64,000 bases of DNA from SHZI01 sp963698405 (GCA_963698405.1 CAVOQT010000008.1:74125-138124); one strand, 5' to 3'. Shown: positions 35,121-44,166, numbered from the stretch's first letter. Numbers and translations are program-made. The notes: generated by a model not told the origin, from the letters alone.

Positions 35121-36140
35121 ATGAAAATCGATGTACTGCTTGAGCCGGACCAGACACCCGATCAACTGGTCGAACTGGCAAAGCTCTGTGAGCGGGCCGG
35201 CATCCAGACCATGTGGCTGCAGAACTACATGTCCAACCGCGATGCCTTCCTGTCGCTGGTGCCCGCGATACTTGCCACCAGCAAGGTCCGGCTCGGCGTT
35301 TGCATCGTCAGTGCCTACGAGATGCATCCGGTCAAGATGGCCAATGCCCTGTTCACGCTGAATGAATATGCCAAGGGCCGTGCCGGGCTCGTGATCGGCG
35401 GTGGCGGCGAATGGCTGCTGCGGCTGGGCATGAAGACTGACAAGCGGGTGACTACCCTGCGCGAATCGATCGAGATCGTGACGCGGTCTTCGGCCGACAA
35501 GCCCTTGGCCTATCACGGCAAGGTATTCAAGGCTTACGGCTTCCAGCCAAAGTATGCGACCGATGCCGCACCACTGGTTTATGCCGGCGCCAACCGCGAG
35601 CAGATGCTGCGGGCAACAGTCGCAGCCGCCAGCGGCGTGATGTACAGCGATATGCCGCGCGGTCTGGTGCAGAAGACGACGGATACCGTGCGTGAAGTGT
35701 TGCAGGCAGCGAAACGGCCGGTCGACGGTTACCGGATCAGCAACATCTGGGCCTGGCACATCAAGCCTGATCGCGAGACAGCGATGCGGGAGGCGCGGCG
35801 CGAGCTGCTGCTCAGGGGCTGGCTCGAACCGTGGTACATCGATTCATTCCTGAGCGCCGACGAAAGTGATTTCATCACGCAGAACAAGGGCGCCTTCTAC
35901 AAGGCCTACCTTGGTCGCAGTGGTGTCGTCGACGGGGTGCCGGAGGAACTGGTCAACCGCCTGATCGACAATCTCACGCTGACCGGAACCGTTGACGAAC
36001 TGGAAGCGAAGCTCCCGGAGCTGGACGCCTTTGCCGCTGCCGGCGTCAACGAGATCTGCTTCCGGTTGCACGACAACCCGGCCGAAGCGATCAAACTGAT
36101 CGGCGAACATGTGGTGCCGAAGTTTGCGGGTCGCGGTTGA
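35121..36140 (+). CDS. Luciferase-like (LLM) flavin-dependent oxidoreductase, copy 2
   Basis: This 339-residue protein is a close paralogue of 32642-33682: MKIDVLLEPDQTPDQLVELA, GIQTMWLQNYMSNRDAF, GLVIGGGGEW and MYSDMPRG are nearly the same in both, and the match extends along the full length. GGAG six bases before the ATG supports the start. The two copies around a GNAT and a flavoprotein suggest an old tandem duplication with later insertion, or two enzymes with related substrates. A palindrome lies upstream. Confidence 0.87.
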   Translation: MKIDVLLEPDQTPDQLVELAKLCERAGIQTMWLQNYMSNRDAFLSLVPAILATSKVRLGVCIVSAYEMHPVKMANALFTLNEYAKGRAGLVIGGGGEWLLRLGMKTDKRVTTLRESIEIVTRSSADKPLAYHGKVFKAYGFQPKYATDAAPLVYAGANREQMLRATVAAASGVMYSDMPRGLVQKTTDTVREVLQAAKRPVDGYRISNIWAWHIKPDRETAMREARRELLLRGWLEPWYIDSFLSADESDFITQNKGAFYKAYLGRSGVVDGVPEELVNRLIDNLTLTGTVDELEAKLPELDAFAAAGVNEICFRLHDNPAEAIKLIGEHVVPKFAGRG

Positions 36141-36163
36141 GGGAAGGGGGCGGGGATCCCGGT

Positions 36164-36188
36164 GTAGGAGCGCCTTCAGGCGCGACCC
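36164..36188. repeat. REP-like palindrome
   Basis: GTAGGAGCGCCTTCAGGCGCGACCC (only GTAGGAGCGCCTTCAGGCGC is the stem part) belongs to the REP family seen at 5752-5866, with GCGCCT/AGGCGC in the stem. It follows the LLM gene by 24 bases and could stabilise its mRNA end. The rest of the 220-base gap to the next gene shows no supported gene. Confidence 0.7.
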
Positions 36189-36359
36189 GTCTCGCTAGAA
36201 CGCCGCGTCCGCCAATTGGGTTTATGGTGGATATCGATGACTTGCTGCCGCTGTCGCATCTTGACAAGGTGATTGCCGCGCCTGAGCAAGTATGGCCAGG
36301 TGCCTGACGCTAGTCTTCCCGGTGCGCTACTTCGCGCCAATTTCTGGGGGACTGATTCG

Positions 36360-37205
36360 ATGAAAAAATTCCATATTCCGTCACTGTTTGCATTCTGCAG
36401 CCTGCTGTTTGCCGCTCCGGCCGTGCTTGCGGCCTATACCGACCAGGATCCGAGCAGCGCCTGCTCGGTACGGGTTCACTATCCCACATCAATCCCGGCT
36501 GCCGCCGATGCCTTCATCCTCGGCGTGGGCACGTCGATGTCGCGCACCGACTACGACTTCCTCGCCGCGCAGCTCAATACCAAGGGCTACATCTTCGTGG
36601 CGATGGACCACGCCCGCGGCAACATGGTGAAGACCGACGCTGCCAAGTACCTGGCCTGTGCAAATCTCGTCAAGAGCAATATCGCCGCCTGGCTTGCGCC
36701 AAACGGCTTCTCCTCGGTTGCTCACTGGATCCTCGGTGGTCACTCGGCTGGTGGCCAGGCGGCACAGAATGCGATCTCGGCGAACCCCTCGCTCGCCAAT
36801 GCCATCTTCAGTATCGATCCGTACAACCTGACCGGCGCCGGCGCCGTGACGGGCCCGGCCCTTTACTGGGGTTTCGCCGGCACGACCTGCTTCGTCACCG
36901 TCAACGATGCCGCGAAGGCAGGCTACTACGGCACGAGTGGCCAGCGGGCTTTCGTGCGCGTCAAGAAGCAGAATACCTTCGGGCCGTGCGGATTCTCGCC
37001 CAAGTATTTCCACTGCAGCTTCTGTGACGGTCACTGCCCGGCCTGCACCAACTGCATGACGACGCCGAACTCCTTCTTCGTCGATGTCGCCAACAGCGTG
37101 CAGAAGTTCGTCAACGCGGCGTTCTACGGCACCTGGTCGAAGGCGAACCTGACGGTGACGATGACCACGCCAACCGAGCTGTTCGTCGACGGCGACGCGC
37201 CCTAG
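36360..37205 (+). CDS. Secreted alpha/beta hydrolase with cysteine-rich insert
   Basis: This 281-residue protein has a signal peptide (to about residue 25, AAPAVLAA) and the nucleophile elbow GHSAGG, typical of chlorophyllase- and lipase-like alpha/beta hydrolases. An unusual region near the end, CGFSPKYFHCSFCDGHCPAC, has many cysteines close together and must be disulfide-bonded or metal-binding. The catalytic acid and His are not certain; a His in the Cys-rich part is possible. GGGGG nine bases before the ATG at 36360 supports the start. It has its own strong terminator. Confidence 0.75.
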   Translation: MKKFHIPSLFAFCSLLFAAPAVLAAYTDQDPSSACSVRVHYPTSIPAAADAFILGVGTSMSRTDYDFLAAQLNTKGYIFVAMDHARGNMVKTDAAKYLACANLVKSNIAAWLAPNGFSSVAHWILGGHSAGGQAAQNAISANPSLANAIFSIDPYNLTGAGAVTGPALYWGFAGTTCFVTVNDAAKAGYYGTSGQRAFVRVKKQNTFGPCGFSPKYFHCSFCDGHCPACTNCMTTPNSFFVDVANSVQKFVNAAFYGTWSKANLTVTMTTPTELFVDGDAP

Positions 37206-37227
37206 AACATCTGGTTCAAGGAAATCC

Positions 37228-37264
37228 GGCATCCCCATGTATTGCATGGGGATGCCTTTTTTTT
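37228..37264 (+). terminator. Rho-independent terminator
   Basis: GGCATCCCCATG (37228-37239) and CATGGGGATGCC (37245-37256) form a perfect 12-bp stem with a five-base loop, followed directly by eight Ts (37257-37264). It ends the alpha/beta hydrolase gene. Confidence 0.95.
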
Positions 37265-37358
37265 AGGGCGGCCGCACTGTCGCCGGATTTGCATGCAAAG
37301 CGGCAAGGTGCTATTTCAGGGGCGATCGCCAACAGGGGCCCCAGGGGGCATCGCGACC

Positions 37359-38387
37359 ATGGCGCCAACGGTGTCGGAATCTCTGTACATCGAAGTCGGC
37401 CGTGCGGCCGTGCGGATGGGTTATCCGCTGGACAAGCGCACTGGTGACGACCGCCGGCTGCTGTCCCGACGTCTGCCACTGGAGGCGCTGACAGGTCTGC
37501 TGGCCGATCTGGAGTCGCTGAGCGGCGATGCTGCCATTGGGCTGCGTATTGGCCGGTTGCTCGGTCCCTCGGCCTTCGGTATCCCCGGCTACATGGCCAT
37601 GGCCGGTCCGACCTTGCTGGAGTCGCTGCCGCGTGTGATTGGCTATCAACGGCTGGTGGCCGATGGCATCGCGCTCCGGTTTGCAATCAACCGCGATGAA
37701 GCCGACTTCCATCTCGAGTATGCCGACCCGGCCGTACCGCGTGCACTGAGCGATCTGGTCATGGCCAGTGTGCGCTGCTTTGGCAGCTGGCTGCTCGGCA
37801 CGACGCCGCCACTTGCTGCGGTGAGTTTCCGTTACGGCGCGCCGGCAGACACGTCGCTGCATGAGGACATCTTCGGGCGCATGCCGGCGTTTGCGGCCCG
37901 GCAGGATGGTTTCGTACTGGAACGCGCCTGGCTCGACCTGCCGTTGCGCACGGCCGAAGCCTCGCTCGGACCGTTGCTGGAAGCGCAAGCTGCGCGACTC
38001 CTCGCCGCGTTTCGCGGCGAAAACTTTGTCGCCACAGTCAGCCAGGTGATCGTGGATTTGTTGCCGGTTGGGGAGGTGGGTATGACCACGGTCGCCGATC
38101 ACCTGCATGCCTCGCCGCGTACGTTGCAGAGGCGCCTGCAGGCGCATGGCATGACCTTCAACCGGCTCCTGCAGGAAGTGCGTATGGATCTCGCCAATCG
38201 CTATCTTGCCGACACTGAACTCAGCCTGCAGGAAATCGCTGGCCAGCTCGGCTACCAGGAGCACAGCTCCTTCTGTCATGCCTACCGGCAGTGGACCGGC
38301 CGTGCACCTTCAGCGGCGCGGCGTGCGTGGATCAGTAAGCCGCCTGCCAGCGACGATCCTTGCCGCTACCCCGCCGCAACAAGGTAG
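37359..38387 (+). CDS. AraC-family transcriptional regulator with arabinose-binding-like N-terminal domain
   Basis: This 342-residue protein has a ligand domain of the Arabinose_bd type (LPLEALTGLLADLESLSGDAAIGL; GYMAMAGPTLLESL) and a C-terminal AraC double helix-turn-helix: TTVADHLHASPRTLQRRLQAHGMTFNRLL then LSLQEIAGQLGYQEHSSFCHAYRQWTG (parts). Relatives such as OruR act as ligand-dependent activators. I chose the ATG at 37359 because GYPL and the upstream helix fit the family start; earlier codons 37242 and 37293 are open. Its tail overlaps the convergent GntR gene by 56 bases. Confidence 0.82.
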   Translation: MAPTVSESLYIEVGRAAVRMGYPLDKRTGDDRRLLSRRLPLEALTGLLADLESLSGDAAIGLRIGRLLGPSAFGIPGYMAMAGPTLLESLPRVIGYQRLVADGIALRFAINRDEADFHLEYADPAVPRALSDLVMASVRCFGSWLLGTTPPLAAVSFRYGAPADTSLHEDIFGRMPAFAARQDGFVLERAWLDLPLRTAEASLGPLLEAQAARLLAAFRGENFVATVSQVIVDLLPVGEVGMTTVADHLHASPRTLQRRLQAHGMTFNRLLQEVRMDLANRYLADTELSLQEIAGQLGYQEHSSFCHAYRQWTGRAPSAARRAWISKPPASDDPCRYPAATR

Positions 38388-39123
38388 TGCGGTACTCGTA
38401 GCGGTCGGGCCTGAACAGCGCTTCGATCAGTGCCACCGGGGCGTCGTTGGCATCGCTGAACAGCGTGCGCATGGCGATCAGGGGGGCGCCTACGGGAACC
38501 TGCAACTGTGTGGCGCTGAGGTCATCGGCAGCCTTCGCCGTAATCAGGTGTTCGGCCCGCATCAGCGTGATGCCGGCCTGTTCCAGTGCCATCGGCAGTG
38601 AGTCTGATTGCATGGCCTGATGTCCGAGTGCTGTGGCGACCGGCTGCGAGAGGTAGGCGTTCATCAAGGTATAGGGCTCGCGACCTGCGCTGCGGCGGCG
38701 CACGACGCGGGTAACTTTTTCGTGACCCGGTCCGAAGTGCGCGGCAACTTCAGCCGGTGTGGCGATGATCTCGATGGAAATCGTCGTTGCTTCGGCCTGG
38801 CCAGTCTGTTTGGCGGCCGGGCTGGTGAGTCCGCCGATGTTGTAGCGTTCCTGGCGTTCTGCGGCCTGTTCAACCGGAAAAGTGCCCACGCCGCGGCGCC
38901 GGTTCACGAGTCCTTCCAGTTCCAGGGCTTCCAGCGTGCGCCGGACTGTGACGCGCGATACGCCGTACTGTGCGGCCAGTTGATGCTCGCCTGGCAAAGC
39001 TGTCTGCGGATCGCATTCGCCGCTGAGAATTTTCTGTCGCAGCGCCAGATACACCTGGTGGTAGAGCGGTGTGACCGTACGCTCCGCCGAGCCGAGCTTG
39101 CGCCGTGCGGCAGTTTGCTTCAT
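38332..39123 (-). CDS. GntR/HutC-family regulator with UTRA domain
   Basis: This 263-residue protein has a GntR winged helix (PLYHQVYLALRQKILSG; LAAQYGVSRVTVRRTLEALELEGLVNRRRGVGT) and a UTRA effector domain (EKVTRVVRRRSAGREPYTLMNAYL; ending LIEALFRPDRYEYRTTLLRR). HutC-type regulators usually repress catabolic genes and respond to a sugar or amino-acid derivative. GAGGAG lies eleven bases before the ATG at 39123. It follows the 72-residue small gene by seven bases in the same direction. Target genes are unknown. Confidence 0.88.
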   Translation of the reverse strand: MKQTAARRKLGSAERTVTPLYHQVYLALRQKILSGECDPQTALPGEHQLAAQYGVSRVTVRRTLEALELEGLVNRRRGVGTFPVEQAAERQERYNIGGLTSPAAKQTGQAEATTISIEIIATPAEVAAHFGPGHEKVTRVVRRRSAGREPYTLMNAYLSQPVATALGHQAMQSDSLPMALEQAGITLMRAEHLITAKAADDLSATQLQVPVGAPLIAMRTLFSDANDAPVALIEALFRPDRYEYRTTLLRRGSGKDRRWQAAY

Positions 39124-39130
39124 GCGGCGA

Positions 39131-39349
39131 TTACTCCTCAGGCGGGTTATCGGTGGCTTCCCAGCGTTCGCGGTGAGCCTGTGCGGCTTCGGCACGAACG
39201 CTGGCGTGCCGGTTGGAGAGTAACAGTGAATTGGGGTCACAGACACGTGCGCGGATGACGCCGAGATCGACGGCGGCATCGAACAGGCTTGGATACCAGC
39301 TGCGCCAGTTGGGCAGCAGGCGTTCCACTTCTTCGCGCAGGTTGGTCAT
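39131..39349 (-). CDS. Small hypothetical protein before the GntR gene
   Basis: This 72-residue protein (MTNLREEVERLLPNW start) is rich in charged residues. It ends seven bases before the GntR gene, so the two are likely cotranscribed. Codon pattern and the tight coupling support a real gene. The segment NWRSWYPSLFDAAVDLGVI looks like an amphipathic helix pair. I do not recognise a family. No signal peptide or membrane segment is seen. Confidence 0.6.
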   Translation of the reverse strand: MTNLREEVERLLPNWRSWYPSLFDAAVDLGVIRARVCDPNSLLLSNRHASVRAEAAQAHRERWEATDNPPEE

Positions 39350-39382
39350 GCCCCGAACTTTACGCCAGAGGCTGGCCGTCGC

Positions 39383-39404
39383 CCATACAATGGCGCCCGT
39401 ATGG
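39383..39404. promoter_or_regulatory. Palindrome at the Sel1-repeat gene start
   Basis: CCATAC (39383-39388) and GTATGG (39399-39404) are perfect half-sites ten bases apart, the right one covering the ATG at 39401. It lies in the divergent gap between the small hypothetical gene and the Sel1 gene and could be an operator, for example for the GntR protein. TACAAT in the left part could be a -10 box. Functional role is unproven. Confidence 0.4.
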
Positions 39405-39976
39405 AAAAACTTCTGGCAGCAGCCTCGGCCGGCGAGGCCCTGGCGCAGTACGAACTGGCGCTCAAATATGACAACGCAGAGGGCGAGGGCCGCGATTCCG
39501 TGACCGCCGCCCACTGGTACCGGCTGGCTGCCGAGCAGGGGCATGCGGATGCCCAGCTGCATCTCGGCCTGATGTACGACACCGGCGATGGCGTCGCGCA
39601 GGATGAGGTTGCTGCGGTGGCGTGGTACCGACGTGCAGCGGAGCAGGGCAATGCCGACGCCCAGGTAAATCTGGGGCTGATGTATCTCAATGGCACGGGC
39701 ATTGCGCAGAACGAGGGCGCCGCCCTGCAGTGTTTCCGGTTGGCAGCGGAGCAGGGCCACCCCAAGGCGCAGTTCAATCTCGGTGCGCTGCTCTATAACG
39801 GTACGGCGGGTGATCCGGATCTTGGCGAGGTTTGCCAGTGGTGGACGCTGGCGGCGCTGCAGGGGCATCCGTCGGCGCAGCAGAACCTGGAAATAATCAC
39901 TGGCAAACTGTCCCGCGAACAACTCGCGCGCAGCCAGGCAGCCGTAGCGGAATTCATGCATCGCCAGTCGGCGTAA
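39401..39976 (+). CDS. Sel1-repeat protein
   Basis: This 191-residue protein is made of about four Sel1-like TPR repeats of roughly 36 residues, each of the form WYR(L/R)AAEQG(H/N)ADAQ(L/V)(H/N)LGLMY (parts). There is no signal peptide, so it is cytoplasmic. Such repeats form a solenoid that binds other proteins; the partner is unknown. It diverges from the GntR unit and converges with hrpB, whose stop is 28 bases away. Confidence 0.87.
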   Translation: MEKLLAAASAGEALAQYELALKYDNAEGEGRDSVTAAHWYRLAAEQGHADAQLHLGLMYDTGDGVAQDEVAAVAWYRRAAEQGNADAQVNLGLMYLNGTGIAQNEGAALQCFRLAAEQGHPKAQFNLGALLYNGTAGDPDLGEVCQWWTLAALQGHPSAQQNLEIITGKLSREQLARSQAAVAEFMHRQSA

Positions 39977-40004
39977 GCGCCTGGGCTTTCGCGACAGTTC
40001 AGCT

Positions 40005-42451
40005 TCAACGCTTCGACGACGGCCGTGCGCGTCGGGTGGGCTCGGCCTGGTGCGGGTCTTCCGGCCAGTAGTGCTTCGGATAGCGGCCTTTCAGCTCCTT
40101 GCGCACATCGTGGTAGGCGGTTTTCCAGAAGCTTTCCAGATCGCGGGTGACCTGTACCGGTCGCCGTGCCGGTGACAGCAGCTTGAGCAGCACGCCGATC
40201 GTGCCGTCGGCAACGCGGGCGTTGCGCGCAGGCCGAAGACTTCCTGCAAGCGGACCGACAGGCTGGGTATCGGCCCATCCAGATAGTCGATGGCGATCCT
40301 TGATCCGCTCGGTACGACCAGATGCGTGGGCGCGAATTCATCGAGCCGCTGTTGCTGTTGCCAGTTCAGCAGGCCGTGCAGTGCTGCGCGCAGATCCAGA
40401 CGCGTCAGATGTGCACGCCGGGAAATGCCCTCCAGCCACGGCAGCAGCCAGCTTTCGAGTGTGGCGAGCAGCGTCGTGTCGCTGACATCCGGCCATGGTG
40501 GCGTCGCTTCGGGTTGCGCAGCGCGACTCAGCAGGATGCGCGCTTGCCACTGCCGCAGTTCCGTACTCCAGGGCAGCGCATCGAGGCCCATGCTGCGGAT
40601 GCCTTCGAGCATGGCGACTGCGATCTGTGCGCGATCCGGGTCCGGCCACGCGGTATCGCCCAGCATCAGCTGACCCAGACTGCGCTGGCGACGCGCCAGT
40701 ACCGCCTCCGTGCGTTCGTCCCAGTACACGCGTTCGGCATCCTGGATCGCATCGCCGAAATGCTGCTCGATATCCTTGAGGCTCAGCGGCGCAGCGCTGA
40801 AAATCCGCGCTTCTCGTTCGCCGGCATCGAGTTCTGCAATCACCAGAAACTCATTGCCCGCCAGTGATTGCGGTTCGGCAAAGAAGGCACCGCGTCCGTT
40901 GCTGAGCTGATAGCGGCCTGCACCGGGTGTGCGGGCGCGGCCGATGCGATCGGGATAAGCGCTGGCCAGCAGCCAGCCGGCTTCGTGCATGTCCAGATCC
41001 GCCAGCTTGCCGCGCAGTCCGAGTTGACGGGCGAAGTTCTCGGCGCTGCGCTGTGCCTGGCGCAGCGCGTACCGGTCGGCAGCGGGATGCCCGACGGCAT
41101 CCGACTGGCGTGCGAGCAATTCGAGCCGCGTGCGCAGATCGGCGTCGCGTTCACCGGGTCGCGTGCGCAGGATATCGCGCTCACCGAGCAGCGCGGCCAA
41201 GGCACAACCGGTGCTGGCTGTGCCGGCGGCCTGCGCGCACAACAGCAGATGTGCGAGGCGCGGATGCGTGCCGAGCCGGTGCATCTCGCGGCCATGCGCC
41301 GTGATGCGCTCGTCGTCGTCGAGTGCGCCGAGTGTGTGCAGCAGTTCGCGTGCCTGCGCCAGCGGACCCGCCGGTGGCGGTGTCAGCCAGCTGAGTTCGG
41401 CCGGGTCGCGTGTACCCCAGCAGGCGAGTTCCAGCGCCAGCGGCGCGAGATCCGCACTGACGATCTCGGCCGGCGTATGTACAGCCAGGCTGCGCTGTCG
41501 CGCTTCGGTCCACAGTCGGTAGCAGATGCCAGGTGCGAGGCGTCCGGCGCGGCCGCGTCGCTGGTCGGCAGAGGCCTGCGAGATGGCTACGGTTTCGAGC
41601 CGGTTCATGCCGCTGCGCGGGTCGAACAGGTTGCGCCGTTCGAGGCCGGTGTCGATCACCACGCGCACGCCTTCGATGGTCAGGCTGGTCTCGGCGATAT
41701 TCGTGGCGAGCACCACCTTGCGCTGACCGGCCGGGGCGGGCTGGATTGCCCGGTCCTGCGCCTCGCGCGGCAGGTCGCCGTATAGCGGATGCAGTTGTGC
41801 ATCGATCTTGCCACTGAGCAGGCTTTCCACGCGCCGGATTTCGCCCGCACCGGGCAGGAATACCAGCAGGTCGCCCGGATCATCACGCAGCGCGCGATGT
41901 ATCGCTGCGGCGACCTGCCGATCGAGATAGTCGCTGCTGTCGCGTTCGGCATAGCGCGTTTCTACCGGAAAAGAGAGGCCCGGTGCCGCGATCAGCGGTG
42001 CATCGTCGAGCAGAGCTGCAACCGCCGCGCCGTCCAGCGTCGCCGACATCACCAGCATGCGCAGCTGCGGCCGCAGCTGGCGGCGTACATCCAGCGTCAG
42101 AGCGAGCCCCAGATCGGCCTGCAGGCTGCGCTCGTGGAACTCATCGAAGATCACCAGACCCACGCCTTCGAGCGCCGGGTCGCGCTGCAGTTGCCGCGTC
42201 AGGATGCCTTCCGTAACGACTTCGATGCGCGTGCGCGGCCCGACCTGCGTGTCCAGCCGCATCCGGTAGCCTACCGTTTCACCCACGCTTTCACCGAGCA
42301 GGCTCGCCATGCGATTGGCTACCGCACGCGCTGCCAGCCGCCGCGGTTCCAGCACCAGCATGCGCTGACCGGCAAGCCACGGCGCATCGAGCAGCGCCAG
42401 CGGCACGCCGGTGCTCTTGCCGGCGCCGGGCGGCGCCTGCAGAACCGCCAA
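40005..42451 (-). CDS. hrpB: ATP-dependent helicase HrpB (one frameshift, uncertain start)
   Basis: HrpB is a large DEAH-type (SF2) RNA helicase. Visible are Walker A GAGKST, the box DEFH (DEFHERSLQAD), SAT in LVMSATLDG, and motif VI-like QRRGRAGRLAPG. The C-terminal HrpB domain is present. The frame breaks near 40225: one base missing from a C run separates LRATP from VADGTIGVLLKLLSPARRP, and the joined end continues LESFWKTAYHDVRKELKGRYPKHYWPEDP (part). At the front, similarity runs to about 42510 (LPITTALPELAAALSRSG) but the frame there has no ATG or GTG; the 42451 start shown is a TTG, so the true start may be a CTG at 42529 or hidden by an indel. Confidence 0.85.
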
Positions 42452-42525
42452 CCCGCTGCGCGATAAAGCCGCCGCGAGTTCGGGGAGTGCGGTGGTGATC
42501 GGCAGGTTTGGTTTGATGAGCCTGC

Positions 42526-42903
42526 TCAGTGCCTGTCTCGTTGACGTGAGCCACTGTCAGGGCATGTAGTAGCAATAAGCAGTCGTCCCGCTTTGCGTGA
42601 TGTAGTCCGACGCCCGATTGTCAGTTTCACGTCGTGGCCGAGCGCACTCAGAAAAGTCAACAAACGCTCCAGTGAGAAGCCGTCCATTTTTCCGTTCATC
42701 AATGCTGAAATTTTCGGCTGATTGACTCCGAGTACACGCGCTGCCTGCGTTTGTGACAGGCCCTGCTCCCGGATCGACTGATGGAGCAGTACGCCGAGTC
42801 GCGCTTTGTGCTGCAGCTCGCCTGCGCCTGGCAGGCCGAGATCGGCAAAGACATTGCCTGATCCCCACTCGACCTGAGTTTGCTTATGTTTCGACTGGAC
42901 CAT
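42526..42903 (-). CDS. XRE-family helix-turn-helix protein, antitoxin-like
   Basis: This 125-residue protein has a helix-turn-helix of the HTH_37 type: LGVLLHQSIREQGLSQTQAARVLGVNQPKISALMNGKMDGFSLERLLTFLSALGHDVKLTI (part quoted: SQTQAARVLGVNQPKISALM). Such proteins are usually the antitoxins of HigBA/RelE-type pairs, but no toxin gene is upstream or downstream; the upstream 210 bases are noncoding or divergent to the DUF1838 gene. It therefore looks like an orphan antitoxin or a free regulator. I chose the ATG at 42903 (MVQSKHKQTQVEW). Its tail overlaps the hrpB front end. Confidence 0.75.
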   Translation of the reverse strand: MVQSKHKQTQVEWGSGNVFADLGLPGAGELQHKARLGVLLHQSIREQGLSQTQAARVLGVNQPKISALMNGKMDGFSLERLLTFLSALGHDVKLTIGRRTTSRKAGRLLIATTCPDSGSRQRDRH

Positions 42904-43112
42904 GGCGTTTCTCGTGCTCAATCTGCGCGATGCTAATATTCTTGTTCTGGGATACTCAGTCAAGAGCTGGTACCTATTTGCAGGCGCGACGAGCCGAAAC
43001 GCCCCTTGCCCGGGAATGGTCATCCACACGCCGTCTGGAAGTAGAAAGACGCGGAAGGAGACGCTAACCTTTCGAGCATAGCCCCGCCTTTCCACCCGCA
43101 CAGGAGAAAAAA

Positions 43113-44111
43113 ATGGACAGCAACTGGATGAACAAGCCGCACACCCGGCGTGAAGCGCTGGGCTCGATGCTGATGGCCGGCAGCATGGCCGGAGGCGGGC
43201 TGCTGCTGAGTGGCTGCGCGGGGTCGACCAGTCTGCAGAAAGCGAGTCCGGATCGCGTGCCGGTGGATCTGAAAGATCCGGCGCAGAGCCTGCGCACGTT
43301 CATCAAGTTGACCGGGGATCTGGATCCGGTGAAGGAAACTCCAGGCTGGTTTGGCGGGACGATCTTCGGCGACACGCGCCGCGACCGGCCGCTGATGCCG
43401 CTGATCGGTGTGGAGGGCTTTGGCGTGCTGCGTACCGAGGCACAGCCAGATGGCTCATTCCGGATGTTCAACCGCGAGTGCGCCTTCTACAAGGATCTGA
43501 AGACCGGCGAGTTCATCGACCAGTGGACCAATCCGTACACGAAGGAAGTCTGCGACGTGAAGCCGATTCACAACATGACGGTGAATGCGCATCTGATCGT
43601 CGACAAAAAGGTGGGTACCGCGATTGAAATGGACTTCGACGGCAAGCTGATGGCGGTCCCGCTGCGGCTCGGCTGGGAGACCTTCGGCGACAAGCTGTTC
43701 TCGACGTTTGAGGTGCACACGGGATTCCCGAGTGAGCTGACACCCGAGAAGTGGCCGCGCGAGTCCGCCGGCAAGTTTCTGCGTATCGCCGAAATCTTTC
43801 AGCGCTTCGTCAGTCTTGCCGAGGTGGAGAATCCGGCCACCACGAGTGCCGATTACTCCGGTACCTGGACGCGTATCGGTCCGTGGTTGCCGTGGATGCG
43901 GCAGGGGCAGGCCGATGGCTCACTGCTGTTTCGCACCTTCATGACCAAGCTGTCCGGCATCGACCAGCTGCCGGCCGGCCTGCGCAAGATCACCGAGGAG
44001 CGCCTGCCGGAATATTTTCAGGCGCCGCCGGCCAGCAGCTGGGGCAGCAAGAATGACTCGAGTTTCAGCGTGTACGCGCGAGAGAACGAGCCGCTGCCAG
44101 CGAAGAAGTAG
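43113..44111 (+). CDS. DUF1838 protein, Tat-type lipoprotein
   Basis: This 332-residue protein begins with a twin-arginine motif (TRREALGSMLMAGSMAGGG) and a lipobox LLSGC at about residues 32-36, so it should be a Tat-exported lipoprotein. The body has FMNRECAFYKDLKTGEFID (part) and PYTKEVCDVKPIHNMTVN, matching DUF1838. Function is unknown. AGGAGA lies eight bases before the ATG. Its TAG stop lies inside a REP element (44108-44136). It diverges from the XRE gene. Confidence 0.8.
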   Translation: MDSNWMNKPHTRREALGSMLMAGSMAGGGLLLSGCAGSTSLQKASPDRVPVDLKDPAQSLRTFIKLTGDLDPVKETPGWFGGTIFGDTRRDRPLMPLIGVEGFGVLRTEAQPDGSFRMFNRECAFYKDLKTGEFIDQWTNPYTKEVCDVKPIHNMTVNAHLIVDKKVGTAIEMDFDGKLMAVPLRLGWETFGDKLFSTFEVHTGFPSELTPEKWPRESAGKFLRIAEIFQRFVSLAEVENPATTSADYSGTWTRIGPWLPWMRQGQADGSLLFRTFMTKLSGIDQLPAGLRKITEERLPEYFQAPPASSWGSKNDSSFSVYARENEPLPAKK

Positions 44112-44166
44112 GAGTCGCGCCTGAAGGCGCTCCTGCGGGGAGGGTGGGAGCGGCTTCAGCCGCGAT
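44108..44166. repeat. REP-like pair after the DUF1838 gene
   Basis: Unit one, GTAGGAGTCGCGCCTGAAGG with its GCGCTCCTGC end (44108-44136), and unit two, GGGAGCGGCTTCAGCCGCG (about 44146-44164), are of the REP family seen at 5752-5866. The stop codon of DUF1838 (44109-44111) is part of unit one. With the reverse unit at 44995-45020 it brackets the toxin-antitoxin genes. Confidence 0.75.

Noticed and set aside
42904..43112. A HigB/RelE toxin upstream of the XRE gene
   Set aside because: The upstream extension of the XRE frame has no toxin features and contains no good start; nothing toxin-like was seen in the other frames.
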